A DNA stretch of 64,000 bases from CAYFFV01 sp964342695 (GTDB lineage: Bacteria > Acidobacteriota > Vicinamibacteria > Vicinamibacterales > UBA8438). Position numbers and translations under genes: made by a program. The stretch is from positions 1-64,000 of the forward strand of contig CAYFFV010000002.1 in assembly GCA_964342695.1 (NCBI GenBank), read 5' to 3'. The notes beneath the pieces were generated by a model, which ran no database searches, had not been told where the DNA came from, and worked only from the letters and a program-made list of their open reading frames with translations. Shown piece after piece: positions 55,116 to 63,634 of the stretch (the first letter of the stretch is position 1; each line of letters starts with the position of its first letter).

Positions 55116-55694
55116 ATGCAGATCAGTCAGCTGAAACGAGCTAGAATCATATTTACATGCATAACGTTGTTTTTGCTGTTAGAAGCGCCTGCCCCAAACG
55201 CCCAACTCGACGATAGTCTTGCACCATTTGTTCCAACTCCTCACGATGTTGTCAACCGAATGCTTGAGTTGGCTGATGTCACGGATCAAGATGTCGTTTA
55301 TGACCTCGGTTGCGGAGACGGCCGCATCGTCATTACCGCGGCACAAAGATTTGGAGCCAGAGGAGTCGGCATTGACTTTGATCCCCAACGTATTGCAGAA
55401 GCTAACGCTAACGCCGAACGGGCCGGTGTCACACATCTGGTTCGCTTTATAGAACAAGACGCCATGACGGTCGACGTTTCAGAAGCAACCGTGGTTACTC
55501 TTTACTTATTGTCATCATCTAATTTGAAGTTAAGACCTCGATTAACTGCACAACTTCCTGTGGGGGCTCGTATCGTTTCCCACGCCTTCAGCATGGGTGA
55601 TTGGGTTGCAGATAAGATTGAAAAATTTACCGATAGCGTTCAAGGCACAAGGACATTATATTTGTGGAAACATGACGGCACCCTGAGACCCTAG
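55116..55694 (+). CDS. Predicted exported class I methyltransferase
   Basis: 192 residues. A signal peptide (about 1-30: a basic start, a hydrophobic core IIFTCITLFLLLE and APNAQ) precedes a clear SAM-binding domain: VVYDLGCGDGRIVITAAQRFG, GVGIDFDPQRIAEANANAERAG, IEQDAM, VVTLYLL. An SAM-dependent enzyme outside the cytoplasm is odd, since SAM is cytoplasmic; the N-terminus may instead anchor it facing the cytosol. Similar proteins occur in Acidobacteria and Planctomycetes. Substrate unknown. Confidence 0.8.
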   Translation: MQISQLKRARIIFTCITLFLLLEAPAPNAQLDDSLAPFVPTPHDVVNRMLELADVTDQDVVYDLGCGDGRIVITAAQRFGARGVGIDFDPQRIAEANANAERAGVTHLVRFIEQDAMTVDVSEATVVTLYLLSSSNLKLRPRLTAQLPVGARIVSHAFSMGDWVADKIEKFTDSVQGTRTLYLWKHDGTLRP

Positions 55695-55713
55695 TTCTTT
55701 TCAATCCTTCTTT

Positions 55714-55802
55714 GCCGGAGTGGCGAAATTGGCAGACGCGCTGGACTCAAAATCCAGTGAGGTTCACCCCTCGTGTCGGTTCGACCCCGACCTCCGGCAC
55801 CA
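55714..55802 (+). tRNA. tRNA-Leu (anticodon CAA)
   Basis: Acceptor stem GCCGGAG (55714-55720) with CTCCGGC (55792-55798), discriminator A, encoded CCA at 55800-55802. The anticodon arm is CTGGA-CTCAAAA-TCCAG, giving CAA (reads UUG). A long variable arm (class II) and the TTCGACC T-loop support Leu. The gene sits between the exported methyltransferase and the NHL lipoprotein. Confidence 0.96.
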
Positions 55803-55951
55803 GTAGAATGACACACAACTAAAACGTAAACACTCTCAGTTCTCGTGCTTCGTGCAGGACAAAACGATCTTTAAGAGAAAATGAGTTTTTATACCCATAA
55901 ACATTGAAGTAGCTAGAAATTCTGAAATTACAAAGAAGATTTTTCAGACAC

Positions 55952-57199
55952 CTAGTCGCCTATTTCAAATCCTGTCAAAACAAATTTTTGAAGTCCACTA
56001 TTGTAAATATTTCCACTCGAATCTACAGCTAGATAATGATTGGCGAGGGGATTCGTGTCGATGGCACCCAATAATTCAAGGTCAGACCTCCGATAAATCC
56101 ATATCTTCGCATTCATGTTGTCACCGACATACATGAAGGATTGTGCGCTATCTTTCGAAAATCCAATCGTCGAGGCTGAACCAAAATTTGTCGCCCCCAC
56201 ACCCTGTGGAAAACCAAGCTCTGCTGGAGTATTAGGTGCTACTTGAAATTCAGTCACAAAAGTACCATCGCGCCGAAAGACCTGCACTCTGTTACGTTGT
56301 CGGTCACAGACATATACAGATCCGTCGTTTGCTACACGCACACAATGAACTGCGAGAAACTGTTGTTGAGGAGAAGCCTCCTGAGAGTACAACTGGTCAG
56401 GATCAGTGTAGAGACCTTCAGGACTAAGCTCAAAATCTATTGGGGCATTTCCATAGGCACCCCAGTGCCGCTTGTAAGCCCCTGTGTTGCCATCAAACAC
56501 CACTACACGCCGATTAATATACCCGTCGGCAACATATAGCTCATTTGTTTCTGCATCAACGGTCAAGGTGCAAGAGTTTCCCAGAAACATCGTACTATTA
56601 CTTCCATCGGTCCGACCAAGTTCTCCGATTTGCATCAGAAGATTACCGTCGGGTGTAAATTTCAGAGCTACATGGCCATTACCCGTGACCCAGACGTTGT
56701 TATAATCGTCGACCCACATTCCATGCTCTGCCGGTGTGCCCGCAGGATACGGGGTCCCGGGTGGAGGATTTTCCATCCAAATGTCACTAGTCCCCGGCCC
56801 ACCCCAACTACGGGCTAAGGTACCAGCTGCGTCAAATTCAAATACCCTAGGAACGTCTATACTCCCCGTCGCCTCTGACTCAAGTTGTTCAGGGGTCGGG
56901 CTTTGAAGTATCCAAATATGGTCTCTAGGATCCACAGCAATCGACCATGCATTGCGTTTCAGATCAGGCCAATTAGCTTCGTCGTCCTCTAGGGCCTTCG
57001 GCCATGACACATCGATTTCAAACACCGGAGTGCCCATCGACATTTCTTCATTTCTGGACACCTCAGAATCACTGGTCAAGATTGACTCGCTCGGTTGTAT
57101 TCCAGGCGCAGCACTGTCATTCTCTGTGCAACCAAAAAACAAAGAAACAAACAAAAAGACTGTTAAACGTCTAAAGACTCTTCCGACCCTACGATTCAT
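55952..57199 (-). CDS. NHL-repeat lipoprotein
   Basis: 415 residues from ATG 57199, chosen for the GGAGGG at 57209-57204. A signal peptide ends in the lipobox FFGC (FVSLFFGCTEN), so it is probably a lipoprotein. The rest is a six-bladed NHL-type propeller (DPRDHIWILQSPTPEQ, GTPAEHGMWVDDYNNVWVTG, NELYVADGYINRRVVVFD, GSVYVCDRQRNRVQVFRRDGTFV). Such proteins bind carbohydrate, RNA or peptides, or lack a known ligand. It lies 13 nt after the DUF5916 gene. Confidence 0.85.
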   Translation of the reverse strand: MNRRVGRVFRRLTVFLFVSLFFGCTENDSAAPGIQPSESILTSDSEVSRNEEMSMGTPVFEIDVSWPKALEDDEANWPDLKRNAWSIAVDPRDHIWILQSPTPEQLESEATGSIDVPRVFEFDAAGTLARSWGGPGTSDIWMENPPPGTPYPAGTPAEHGMWVDDYNNVWVTGNGHVALKFTPDGNLLMQIGELGRTDGSNSTMFLGNSCTLTVDAETNELYVADGYINRRVVVFDGNTGAYKRHWGAYGNAPIDFELSPEGLYTDPDQLYSQEASPQQQFLAVHCVRVANDGSVYVCDRQRNRVQVFRRDGTFVTEFQVAPNTPAELGFPQGVGATNFGSASTIGFSKDSAQSFMYVGDNMNAKIWIYRRSDLELLGAIDTNPLANHYLAVDSSGNIYNSGLQKFVLTGFEIGD

Positions 57200-57203
57200 T
57201 TTG

Positions 57204-57209
57204 CCCTCC
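57204..57209 (-). promoter_or_regulatory. Strong Shine-Dalgarno of the NHL lipoprotein
   Basis: GGAGGG, 4 nt before the ATG at 57199. It fixes that start rather than the ATGs further upstream. Confidence 0.8.
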
Positions 57210-57230
57210 ATGAACAATGGATGTACAGAT

Positions 57231-59615
57231 TTAGAATCTAAATAAGCGGGTAAACTTTATGACAAATGCCCGACTCTCCAACATCGGTCTGCCCCGCAAT
57301 GACGTATCTCTTTGATCGTTATAAACAACAAATAGTTCACTGCCCGGTTGATACTCCCAACGGAAGCGCACATTGGTACTCATAGTGTCACTACTAGAGT
57401 TATATTGAACCAACCCTCCTACAAACATCCTTGGCGTAAAAGTGTACGTCGCACGGGTCGTGACCAGTGCAGCAGTGAAATGCCCTTGAGGAAGATTGAT
57501 TCGATTAATTGAAAACAGCGGTTCAAGTGAAAACTGGGGAGTTAATTCAACACGACCACGCCGATATCCTAAAGCTGTCATGTCACCATCAAAAAATTGA
57601 CCGCGCTGGAAAAACACAGCACCTGAGACTTTGCGTTGTTGCCCCATTGCATAGGAGACGTACATATCCTGAAAATTGTACCCACCATCAGGAATAGCCA
57701 CCTTTGAAGAGATTTGAAATGACTCGAAGAGAAATTCGTAGTTTGTCGTGAAATCTACTTCTATTTCATCACTATTTTCAAATTGAGTATTAAAACGCAT
57801 TTGAGCTAATCGAGTTTCTAGTTGCCCCGCCCCGTTTTCAATGTAATCTAGACTTCCACCCAAGGTAAACTGGCGAATCAACTCAATCGATCTCGGTCGA
57901 GGACTATATTGAGCAGCCACGAAAGAACGTCGAAAATCATCCCTTCTAAGAAACCCCACTTCAGGATTGAAATTATCACCGACAAATAAATGATCTAACT
58001 GGAAACCATAGAGATCACCACTATAAGTAAAAGCTGCTTGGTAGCTACTATCATGTTTGGTATAACCAGGCGTACTCGTCTTCGCGTAATACCCGTTAAA
58101 AGTTACATTGTCATAGAATGACAACGTCGCATCGACACCATAAGCTTCATTCGCTCCATTTCGCTGCAGTGACCGAGAACGTCGAGTGTAGATACCACCA
58201 ATGCGACTTCGGCGTAAAATGTCTCTTTTCAAACGGACAACTGTAAAATTAGTGGCTAACGCCTCGATATTCGATTGACTGCCGGTTTGTATATTCAATG
58301 CCCCGATACTGAATCTCCCAGCCTTTCCAGTTAAGCGTCCTCCACCAGTGATTGGAACGGCAACGCCACCTTCAAGACCAATTTGGCGACTAAAGAAAAC
58401 CGTGGGAACGTCAGACCCACCGCCTCCTGTCCCCGCGGGGCCCGTGCCACGTCTTGCGGGATTTCCCGGTCGGTTGCCAAGAACGCGCGCACCGCTCCCA
58501 AAATCAAAAGTGCCTTTGCTCTCAAGGAAAAATTCTCGCTTCTCCGGAAAGAACAGATTAAAACGGGTTAGATTAACTTGCTGTTGATCGACTTCAACCT
58601 GAGCAAAGTCTGTGTTGTAGGTAAAATCGGCAGTAAGATTCTGCGTGACGCCCCACTTAACATCTATACCACCATCACCATTTCCACGGTTTGAAAAAGG
58701 TTCAGCAACTGTCCTATCTGTGGCCAACGACCCAATACCGTAGGGTTTTACTTCCAATCTAAGACTCGCCTCAGGCGTCACGAGACCAACTAAAGTTCCG
58801 GCCGCGGATACACGGAACATCCCTGGACCTGCGGAAATCGATACTGGTGTCAGATGTGAACTTTCATTTTTCCGACGAACACGTCGTCCAAATTGCACTC
58901 CCCATACCTGAGAATTTCCTGCCCTATAACGCAATGATTTAAAGGGGATTTGCATTTCCACTGACCATCCACCCTCGAATTGACCAGTCTTCACATCCCA
59001 AACTGGATTCCAATCAGCATTAGGATTTCCTTCATCACTAATTTCATAATCGAAAAATCCCTCAATCGGATTAACCATAAAAGCGACACCATTTCGTTTG
59101 TCATAAAAAGTGTCGAACACAACAGAAAATGTGTCGTTATCTATAATCTGAAAAGAATCACGGCGCATATCATTGGCAATCCATTCATCTTCAGTAGCTG
59201 ACTCCCACAACTTGGCTCCCACATAGATACTTGACTCATCAAAAAACACCCAAACATCTGTGTCCTCAGTAGCCGGTGCCCCTTCATCCGGAATCTGTTG
59301 AATAAAACCATTGGCTGGAAGTGATTCTTGGTATATCACTTCATCTAAAATACCATCCAACACCCAAGCGCTTCTGAGGGGTACCGCACGAACAGTGGCG
59401 CCGCCTCTGTCATCTCGAGACAAAGTGTTCGGCTCAATCGGTGCAGGAGGAAAATCTCTTGTAATTTGTTGACTTTGCTCAAAAAATGAATCGGATTCAT
59501 CGCTAGCAACAGGAATGACCTCTCCCTGTTCAGGAGCAACACCTTGCGCATTCATTACGTTATAAAACAACACAAGTACCACCAGTGTCGACGTAATTTT
59601 ATTTATGCTGAACAC
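57231..59615 (-). CDS. DUF5916/CBM9-type outer-membrane beta-barrel protein
   Basis: 794 residues. A signal peptide (about 1-24) is followed at about 75-245 by a CBM9-like beta domain (ILDEVIYQESLPANGFIQQIPDEGAPATEDTDVWVFFDESSIYVGAKLWES), then a long beta-rich part with alternating aromatic and glycine residues that ends in F (TRLFRF), which fits an outer-membrane barrel. A glycine-rich loop (about 375-405) is unusual. DUF5916 proteins are common in Bacteroidetes and Acidobacteria. Function (binding or hydrolysis of glycans, or transport) is not known. It precedes the NHL lipoprotein and may form an envelope pair with it. Confidence 0.85.
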   Translation of the reverse strand: MFSINKITSTLVVLVLFYNVMNAQGVAPEQGEVIPVASDESDSFFEQSQQITRDFPPAPIEPNTLSRDDRGGATVRAVPLRSAWVLDGILDEVIYQESLPANGFIQQIPDEGAPATEDTDVWVFFDESSIYVGAKLWESATEDEWIANDMRRDSFQIIDNDTFSVVFDTFYDKRNGVAFMVNPIEGFFDYEISDEGNPNADWNPVWDVKTGQFEGGWSVEMQIPFKSLRYRAGNSQVWGVQFGRRVRRKNESSHLTPVSISAGPGMFRVSAAGTLVGLVTPEASLRLEVKPYGIGSLATDRTVAEPFSNRGNGDGGIDVKWGVTQNLTADFTYNTDFAQVEVDQQQVNLTRFNLFFPEKREFFLESKGTFDFGSGARVLGNRPGNPARRGTGPAGTGGGGSDVPTVFFSRQIGLEGGVAVPITGGGRLTGKAGRFSIGALNIQTGSQSNIEALATNFTVVRLKRDILRRSRIGGIYTRRSRSLQRNGANEAYGVDATLSFYDNVTFNGYYAKTSTPGYTKHDSSYQAAFTYSGDLYGFQLDHLFVGDNFNPEVGFLRRDDFRRSFVAAQYSPRPRSIELIRQFTLGGSLDYIENGAGQLETRLAQMRFNTQFENSDEIEVDFTTNYEFLFESFQISSKVAIPDGGYNFQDMYVSYAMGQQRKVSGAVFFQRGQFFDGDMTALGYRRGRVELTPQFSLEPLFSINRINLPQGHFTAALVTTRATYTFTPRMFVGGLVQYNSSSDTMSTNVRFRWEYQPGSELFVVYNDQRDTSLRGRPMLESRAFVIKFTRLFRF

Positions 59616-59705
59616 GTTCTATCCATTTTTAATGTCGCTTCGCTGGAAGCCTCTGAGGAACAACAATTTGAGCCTGCACCTAATACCGGGTATTGTCTCT
59701 GACTT

Positions 59706-59840
59706 ATGCGACGCCTTACATTAATGACGCTAGCCTTAATGGCTTTCCTTAACATTGCCGCGTCAATACTTTCTCCATCAATTCTTGGAATTAGTCTTGC
59801 TTTCTTAACCCTCTATGTTGTCTATCGCGTCGTAAAATGA
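59706..59840 (+). CDS. Possible 44-residue membrane peptide
   Basis: ATG 59706 to TGA 59838-59840. The peptide starts MRRLTLMTLALMAFLNIAA, ends YVVYRVVK and is almost entirely hydrophobic, with two short helices separated by a SPS turn. It fills the gap between two minus-strand genes. No clear Shine-Dalgarno. Codon content looks coding but the size is close to chance. Confidence 0.35.
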   Translation: MRRLTLMTLALMAFLNIAASILSPSILGISLAFLTLYVVYRVVK

Positions 59841-59870
59841 AACTTGCCTGCATTTATTATCAAAACGACC

Positions 59871-60902
59871 TTACCGAGACTGAAAAAGTGCCTCACGTCG
59901 TTGACGCGCAAAGGTGCGTAAGTCAGTGATCTGATCAAACTCATCGACGATCTCACGCCCGATAAGCTCCTCAAGAACATCTTCGAGAGTCACAATACCC
60001 GTAAGGGCACCGAACTCATCGATGACAGCCACAAGATGTTGCCTCCTATCGAGAAAGGTGCGAAGAAGTTTGTCAAGGGGAAGAGAATCGACCACAAAGT
60101 GAAGCGGTCGCATAATCGATTCTAAAGATTTCTCCCCACTCTTATTCACCACGGAGGACAAAACATCCTGCCGATGCACAAGTCCCACCAAATCGTCTCG
60201 GTCTATGTCGTATACGGGCACTCTACTGTGCTTTCGTAGATCTTTCATAACCGCCACATCAACTGTTCTGTTGTCAGCTGACAACATGAACACGACTGAC
60301 CGCGGCGTCATTATGTCTCTTACTAACCGACGTTCCAACGACAATACATTCTGAATCACTTTCGCTTCATGCTGTTTCAGCGAACCTGACCGTAATCCCG
60401 ATCCAACAAGAGTAAGAAGCTCCTCGTCAGACACATGATGCTCATGATCTCCTTTTAACACAATCTTCGTAGCCATTCGGGTCAACGCCACAAGTGGCTT
60501 AAATATCAAGACAAGAACTTGTAGAGGATAAGACACCACCGAGGCTAAGTTTCGAGCATAAACCACTCCAAATGTCTTCGGTAAAACCTCAGAAAACAGA
60601 AGAATCGCAAAGGTGAAAACCACAGAAAAGTAGATAACGTTCTCATTTCCAAATTCACGAGCTGCAACTGCTCCTGCGAAAGCTCCTCCACCCGTGTTCG
60701 CGATTGTATTAAGAGACAACACAGCAGTAATCGGACGATCAACCTGCTTTCGCAGCCCTTTAAGTACACGGCCAGACGAATGCCCAGAACTTTCAAGGAC
60801 TTCAATATGGCTGGCTGGCACAGAATAGAGAACGGCTTCAAATAAGGAACAAGTTGCTGAGATAATTAGGACAATAGAAACCACGAGCATCAGCTCAGGC
60901 AT
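59871..60902 (-). CDS. CNNM/DUF21 membrane protein with CBS domains
   Basis: 343 residues. DUF21 membrane region about 1-150 with three or four helices (SATCSLFEAVLYSVPASHIEVL, SLNTIANTGGGAFAGAVAA, LFSEVLPKTFGVVYA). CBS pair about 195-320 (DIMTPRSVVFML, DLVGLVHRQDVL, VVIDEFGALTGIVTLEDVLEELIG). No C-terminal CorC_HlyC domain, unlike the gene at 9253. Divalent cation transport is the family role. It overlaps no neighbour and is 51 nt after the propeller gene. Confidence 0.9.
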   Translation of the reverse strand: MPELMLVVSIVLIISATCSLFEAVLYSVPASHIEVLESSGHSSGRVLKGLRKQVDRPITAVLSLNTIANTGGGAFAGAVAAREFGNENVIYFSVVFTFAILLFSEVLPKTFGVVYARNLASVVSYPLQVLVLIFKPLVALTRMATKIVLKGDHEHHVSDEELLTLVGSGLRSGSLKQHEAKVIQNVLSLERRLVRDIMTPRSVVFMLSADNRTVDVAVMKDLRKHSRVPVYDIDRDDLVGLVHRQDVLSSVVNKSGEKSLESIMRPLHFVVDSLPLDKLLRTFLDRRQHLVAVIDEFGALTGIVTLEDVLEELIGREIVDEFDQITDLRTFARQRREALFQSR

Positions 60903-60953
60903 ATCTAAAATACCCTCCAGAGATGTTTTGTCAAATTAACATCTAGTATCTGA

Positions 60954-62183
60954 TTAAAACGACGCCCGAAGATCAACACAAACCAACGTGTCTTGATTCC
61001 TTGCGAATAACAATCCTTTGGCAATCGCTGGATAAGCCCTAATAACCCCAGGTAAAATTTTACCCCTAGCCAACGATACAAATTCCTCAGGAGAAGCCGT
61101 TGCAAATACAAGCTCACCATTCTCTTGGAGGACGATCAATTGATCACCTGCAAGCGTTACGCTACCAGCTTCCAATCTATCTGAGCTCCATTGAACTTTT
61201 CCAGTTGCAAAATCCACAGCCCTAAAGCTTTGTCCATATTCTTGCCGCCCATGAAAACCATACAAGTAGCCATCGTGCAAAACACTCGTGGAATAGTGAT
61301 TGGACATAATGTCGTCAGATGCCCAAATTTCTGACACATCCGTTCCATTCACTTGGACAACCGCCGCTCCGGTTCCGTAGGATGCAGACATAAATATTAA
61401 ATTGCCGTTGATAAGTGGCGTTGCAGCATTAACTGACGCACGTAAACGAGAGCGCCACCTCTTCCTAAACCGGACATCTCCATCGATCGGATCAATCCCT
61501 ACGAGACCATCACGAGTCAGAAATATAGCGTGCCGTTCGTCATCAAAGCTTGCAGAAACCGGCGAGGAATAACTAGCTTCATCCGATGTAGCAGTCCAGA
61601 GAATCTCTCCTGACACCAAGTCAACCGCTACAATACCTGCGCCCTCGCCACCAATATTCAAAACGACACGACCGCTCTCAACTAGTGGAGAACCCGCAGC
61701 TCCAAAAAATCCTTTTCGAACACCAAACCTATCCTGAGTTTCCATTTCCCAAATAACATTCCCGTTATCAATGTCCACTGCTGAAAGATGACCTTGAGCA
61801 CCAAAAGTAACAACGATGTCATCTGATACCACTGGCACCGAACGAGGCCCCTCATCAAAACCGAAATCATCTCGATAGTTTGTTAGGTATTGCCGCTTCC
61901 AAATAGTTTGCCCAGATTTCACATCCAAAGCTTCCAAGACCTCAAAATCATCAACACGATGAAAAAGAAGAAGGCGCTCTCCGACCACCACGGGTCCGGC
62001 AAAACCCTCCCCAACATCGCGTTGCCAAAGTAGTTTAGGATTTTCACCGGCCCAGGTAATACTTAAGGAAGGACCAGGATAAGTCCCGTTTCGATTGGGC
62101 CCTAGAAACTGCGGCCAATCCTGAGCGCTGACAAATTCGACAGGACATAGCACAAGGATCAACAGAAGCCAACGCGAAATCAT
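60954..62183 (-). CDS. Secreted PQQ-like beta-propeller protein (1)
   Basis: 409 residues. A signal peptide (about 1-21) is followed by WPQFLGPNRNGTYPG, the start motif of the BamB/PQQ-like propeller family common in Acidobacteria and Planctomycetes, and repeated blade motifs (GQTIWKRQYL, GNVIWEMETQD, GEILWTATSD, GKVQWSSDRL). No PQQ-binding or dehydrogenase residues are evident, so it may be a structural or ligand-binding protein. Paralogue of the next gene. Confidence 0.88.
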   Translation of the reverse strand: MISRWLLLILVLCPVEFVSAQDWPQFLGPNRNGTYPGPSLSITWAGENPKLLWQRDVGEGFAGPVVVGERLLLFHRVDDFEVLEALDVKSGQTIWKRQYLTNYRDDFGFDEGPRSVPVVSDDIVVTFGAQGHLSAVDIDNGNVIWEMETQDRFGVRKGFFGAAGSPLVESGRVVLNIGGEGAGIVAVDLVSGEILWTATSDEASYSSPVSASFDDERHAIFLTRDGLVGIDPIDGDVRFRKRWRSRLRASVNAATPLINGNLIFMSASYGTGAAVVQVNGTDVSEIWASDDIMSNHYSTSVLHDGYLYGFHGRQEYGQSFRAVDFATGKVQWSSDRLEAGSVTLAGDQLIVLQENGELVFATASPEEFVSLARGKILPGVIRAYPAIAKGLLFARNQDTLVCVDLRASF

Positions 62184-62231
62184 TGTGTCGCAACTCCTTA
62201 CAAATATTATCTGTAATTCATCAATAAACGT

Positions 62232-63608
62232 TTATAAACGACCATTAGATGATGCGGTGATCTTGTACAACTTAGATGCCGTTCTAACAAATAAACTGCC
62301 ATGGGCAATAGCGGGAGTCGCCATTGTAAATTCATCAAGTAAATTAGTATAGAGTACTTCAAAATCAGGACCGGCCTTGATCACAAACGTTTCACCATCT
62401 TCACTTATCGCAAAAATCTTCCCGTCATATGCCCAAGGAGACGCCGTAAAAGCGGCACCAACCTTTAACCGTTGTCGGCTATATATTTCTTCACCGGTAA
62501 TAGCGTTATGGCACGTGAAATACCCACGATCTAAAAGTGTGTAGTAATAATCTCTATAAATAATCGGGGACGTATTATACGAACCAGCCTGAGGCTTAAA
62601 CCATGCAATCGAGTTATCTAATGACTCTCCCTCAACAACAGAAATATCTCCAGTAGCACCTGGTCGAATTGCAAACACAGGTCGTTTTTGATCACCGATA
62701 TAACCAGAACTGATGTACAACAATCCAAACTTTGAAAACGGAGTGGGAACCACAATCGATGACATCCCATTTATTGTCCACAACAGATGTCCCTCAAGAT
62801 CATACGACCGGACCATATCTGTTCCCGTTGTTACAATCTCCGTCCGCAGTTCATTCTCCCATATAAAAGGCGTAGACCAATTGGTACCTTCCGATCTATT
62901 GACTCTCCAGAGCTCTGCTCCTGTTTCCTTGCTAATCGCAGTTAAGTACGACTGGTCATCATTGTCATTTACGACATAAACTCGATCGCCATGTATTACA
63001 GGAGACGCTGCTGTTCCCCAACTCGCACGGGTTGCAACAGCTTCAAACGATCGCGTCCATAGAATGTCACCGTCCAATGAAAGACAAAATAGCCCTATAT
63101 TTCCAAAATAGACATAAAGAAATTGTCCATCCGTCACGGGTGTTTCAGAAGCATAAGTATTTTTCAAATGATGCGAACTTTTTGGGACGTCTCTGTGAAC
63201 GTCGCGCGCCCATTTTATAGAACCAGTTTTTACGTCGATCGCATAGACAACCCACCGATGCACCGCTGAAGGAAGACTTCTCTCACCCCCAAGATATAAA
63301 CCAGCTCGTGGCATTTCCACGTCACCCTCACTTAAAACAGACGTAACAAACACCGTGTCCTGCCACACAATCGGAGAGCTCCAACCGAGACCATCAATTT
63401 CAGTTACCCACTCAATATTTTCAGTCGTACTCCACGTATTTGGAAGACCAACTTCCTCAGAAACACCGAGTGCTTCTGGGCCACGAAACTGAGGCCAGTC
63501 TCCCTGGGCTTTCAGATGGGACGACCCGAAAACAATATGGGCTCCGATGAACAGACACACCAGTGCTCTTCTGAAAATCTTTTGAGTACTGTTTTTATTC
63601 ATAAGCAA
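62232..63608 (-). CDS. Secreted PQQ-like beta-propeller protein (2)
   Basis: 458 residues (456 if it starts at ATG 63602). A signal peptide (about 10-34) precedes WPQFRGPEALGVSEEVGLPNTW and the propeller with blade motifs such as GSIKWARDVH, GDILWTRSFE, GAELWRVNRSEG and EGHLLWTINGM. It lies 48 nt upstream of its paralogue; the two probably form one transcript. Role unknown. Confidence 0.88.
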   Translation of the reverse strand: MLMNKNSTQKIFRRALVCLFIGAHIVFGSSHLKAQGDWPQFRGPEALGVSEEVGLPNTWSTTENIEWVTEIDGLGWSSPIVWQDTVFVTSVLSEGDVEMPRAGLYLGGERSLPSAVHRWVVYAIDVKTGSIKWARDVHRDVPKSSHHLKNTYASETPVTDGQFLYVYFGNIGLFCLSLDGDILWTRSFEAVATRASWGTAASPVIHGDRVYVVNDNDDQSYLTAISKETGAELWRVNRSEGTNWSTPFIWENELRTEIVTTGTDMVRSYDLEGHLLWTINGMSSIVVPTPFSKFGLLYISSGYIGDQKRPVFAIRPGATGDISVVEGESLDNSIAWFKPQAGSYNTSPIIYRDYYYTLLDRGYFTCHNAITGEEIYSRQRLKVGAAFTASPWAYDGKIFAISEDGETFVIKAGPDFEVLYTNLLDEFTMATPAIAHGSLFVRTASKLYKITASSNGRL

Positions 63609-63634
63609 CTCGGCCCAAATAATTAGAATTATTA

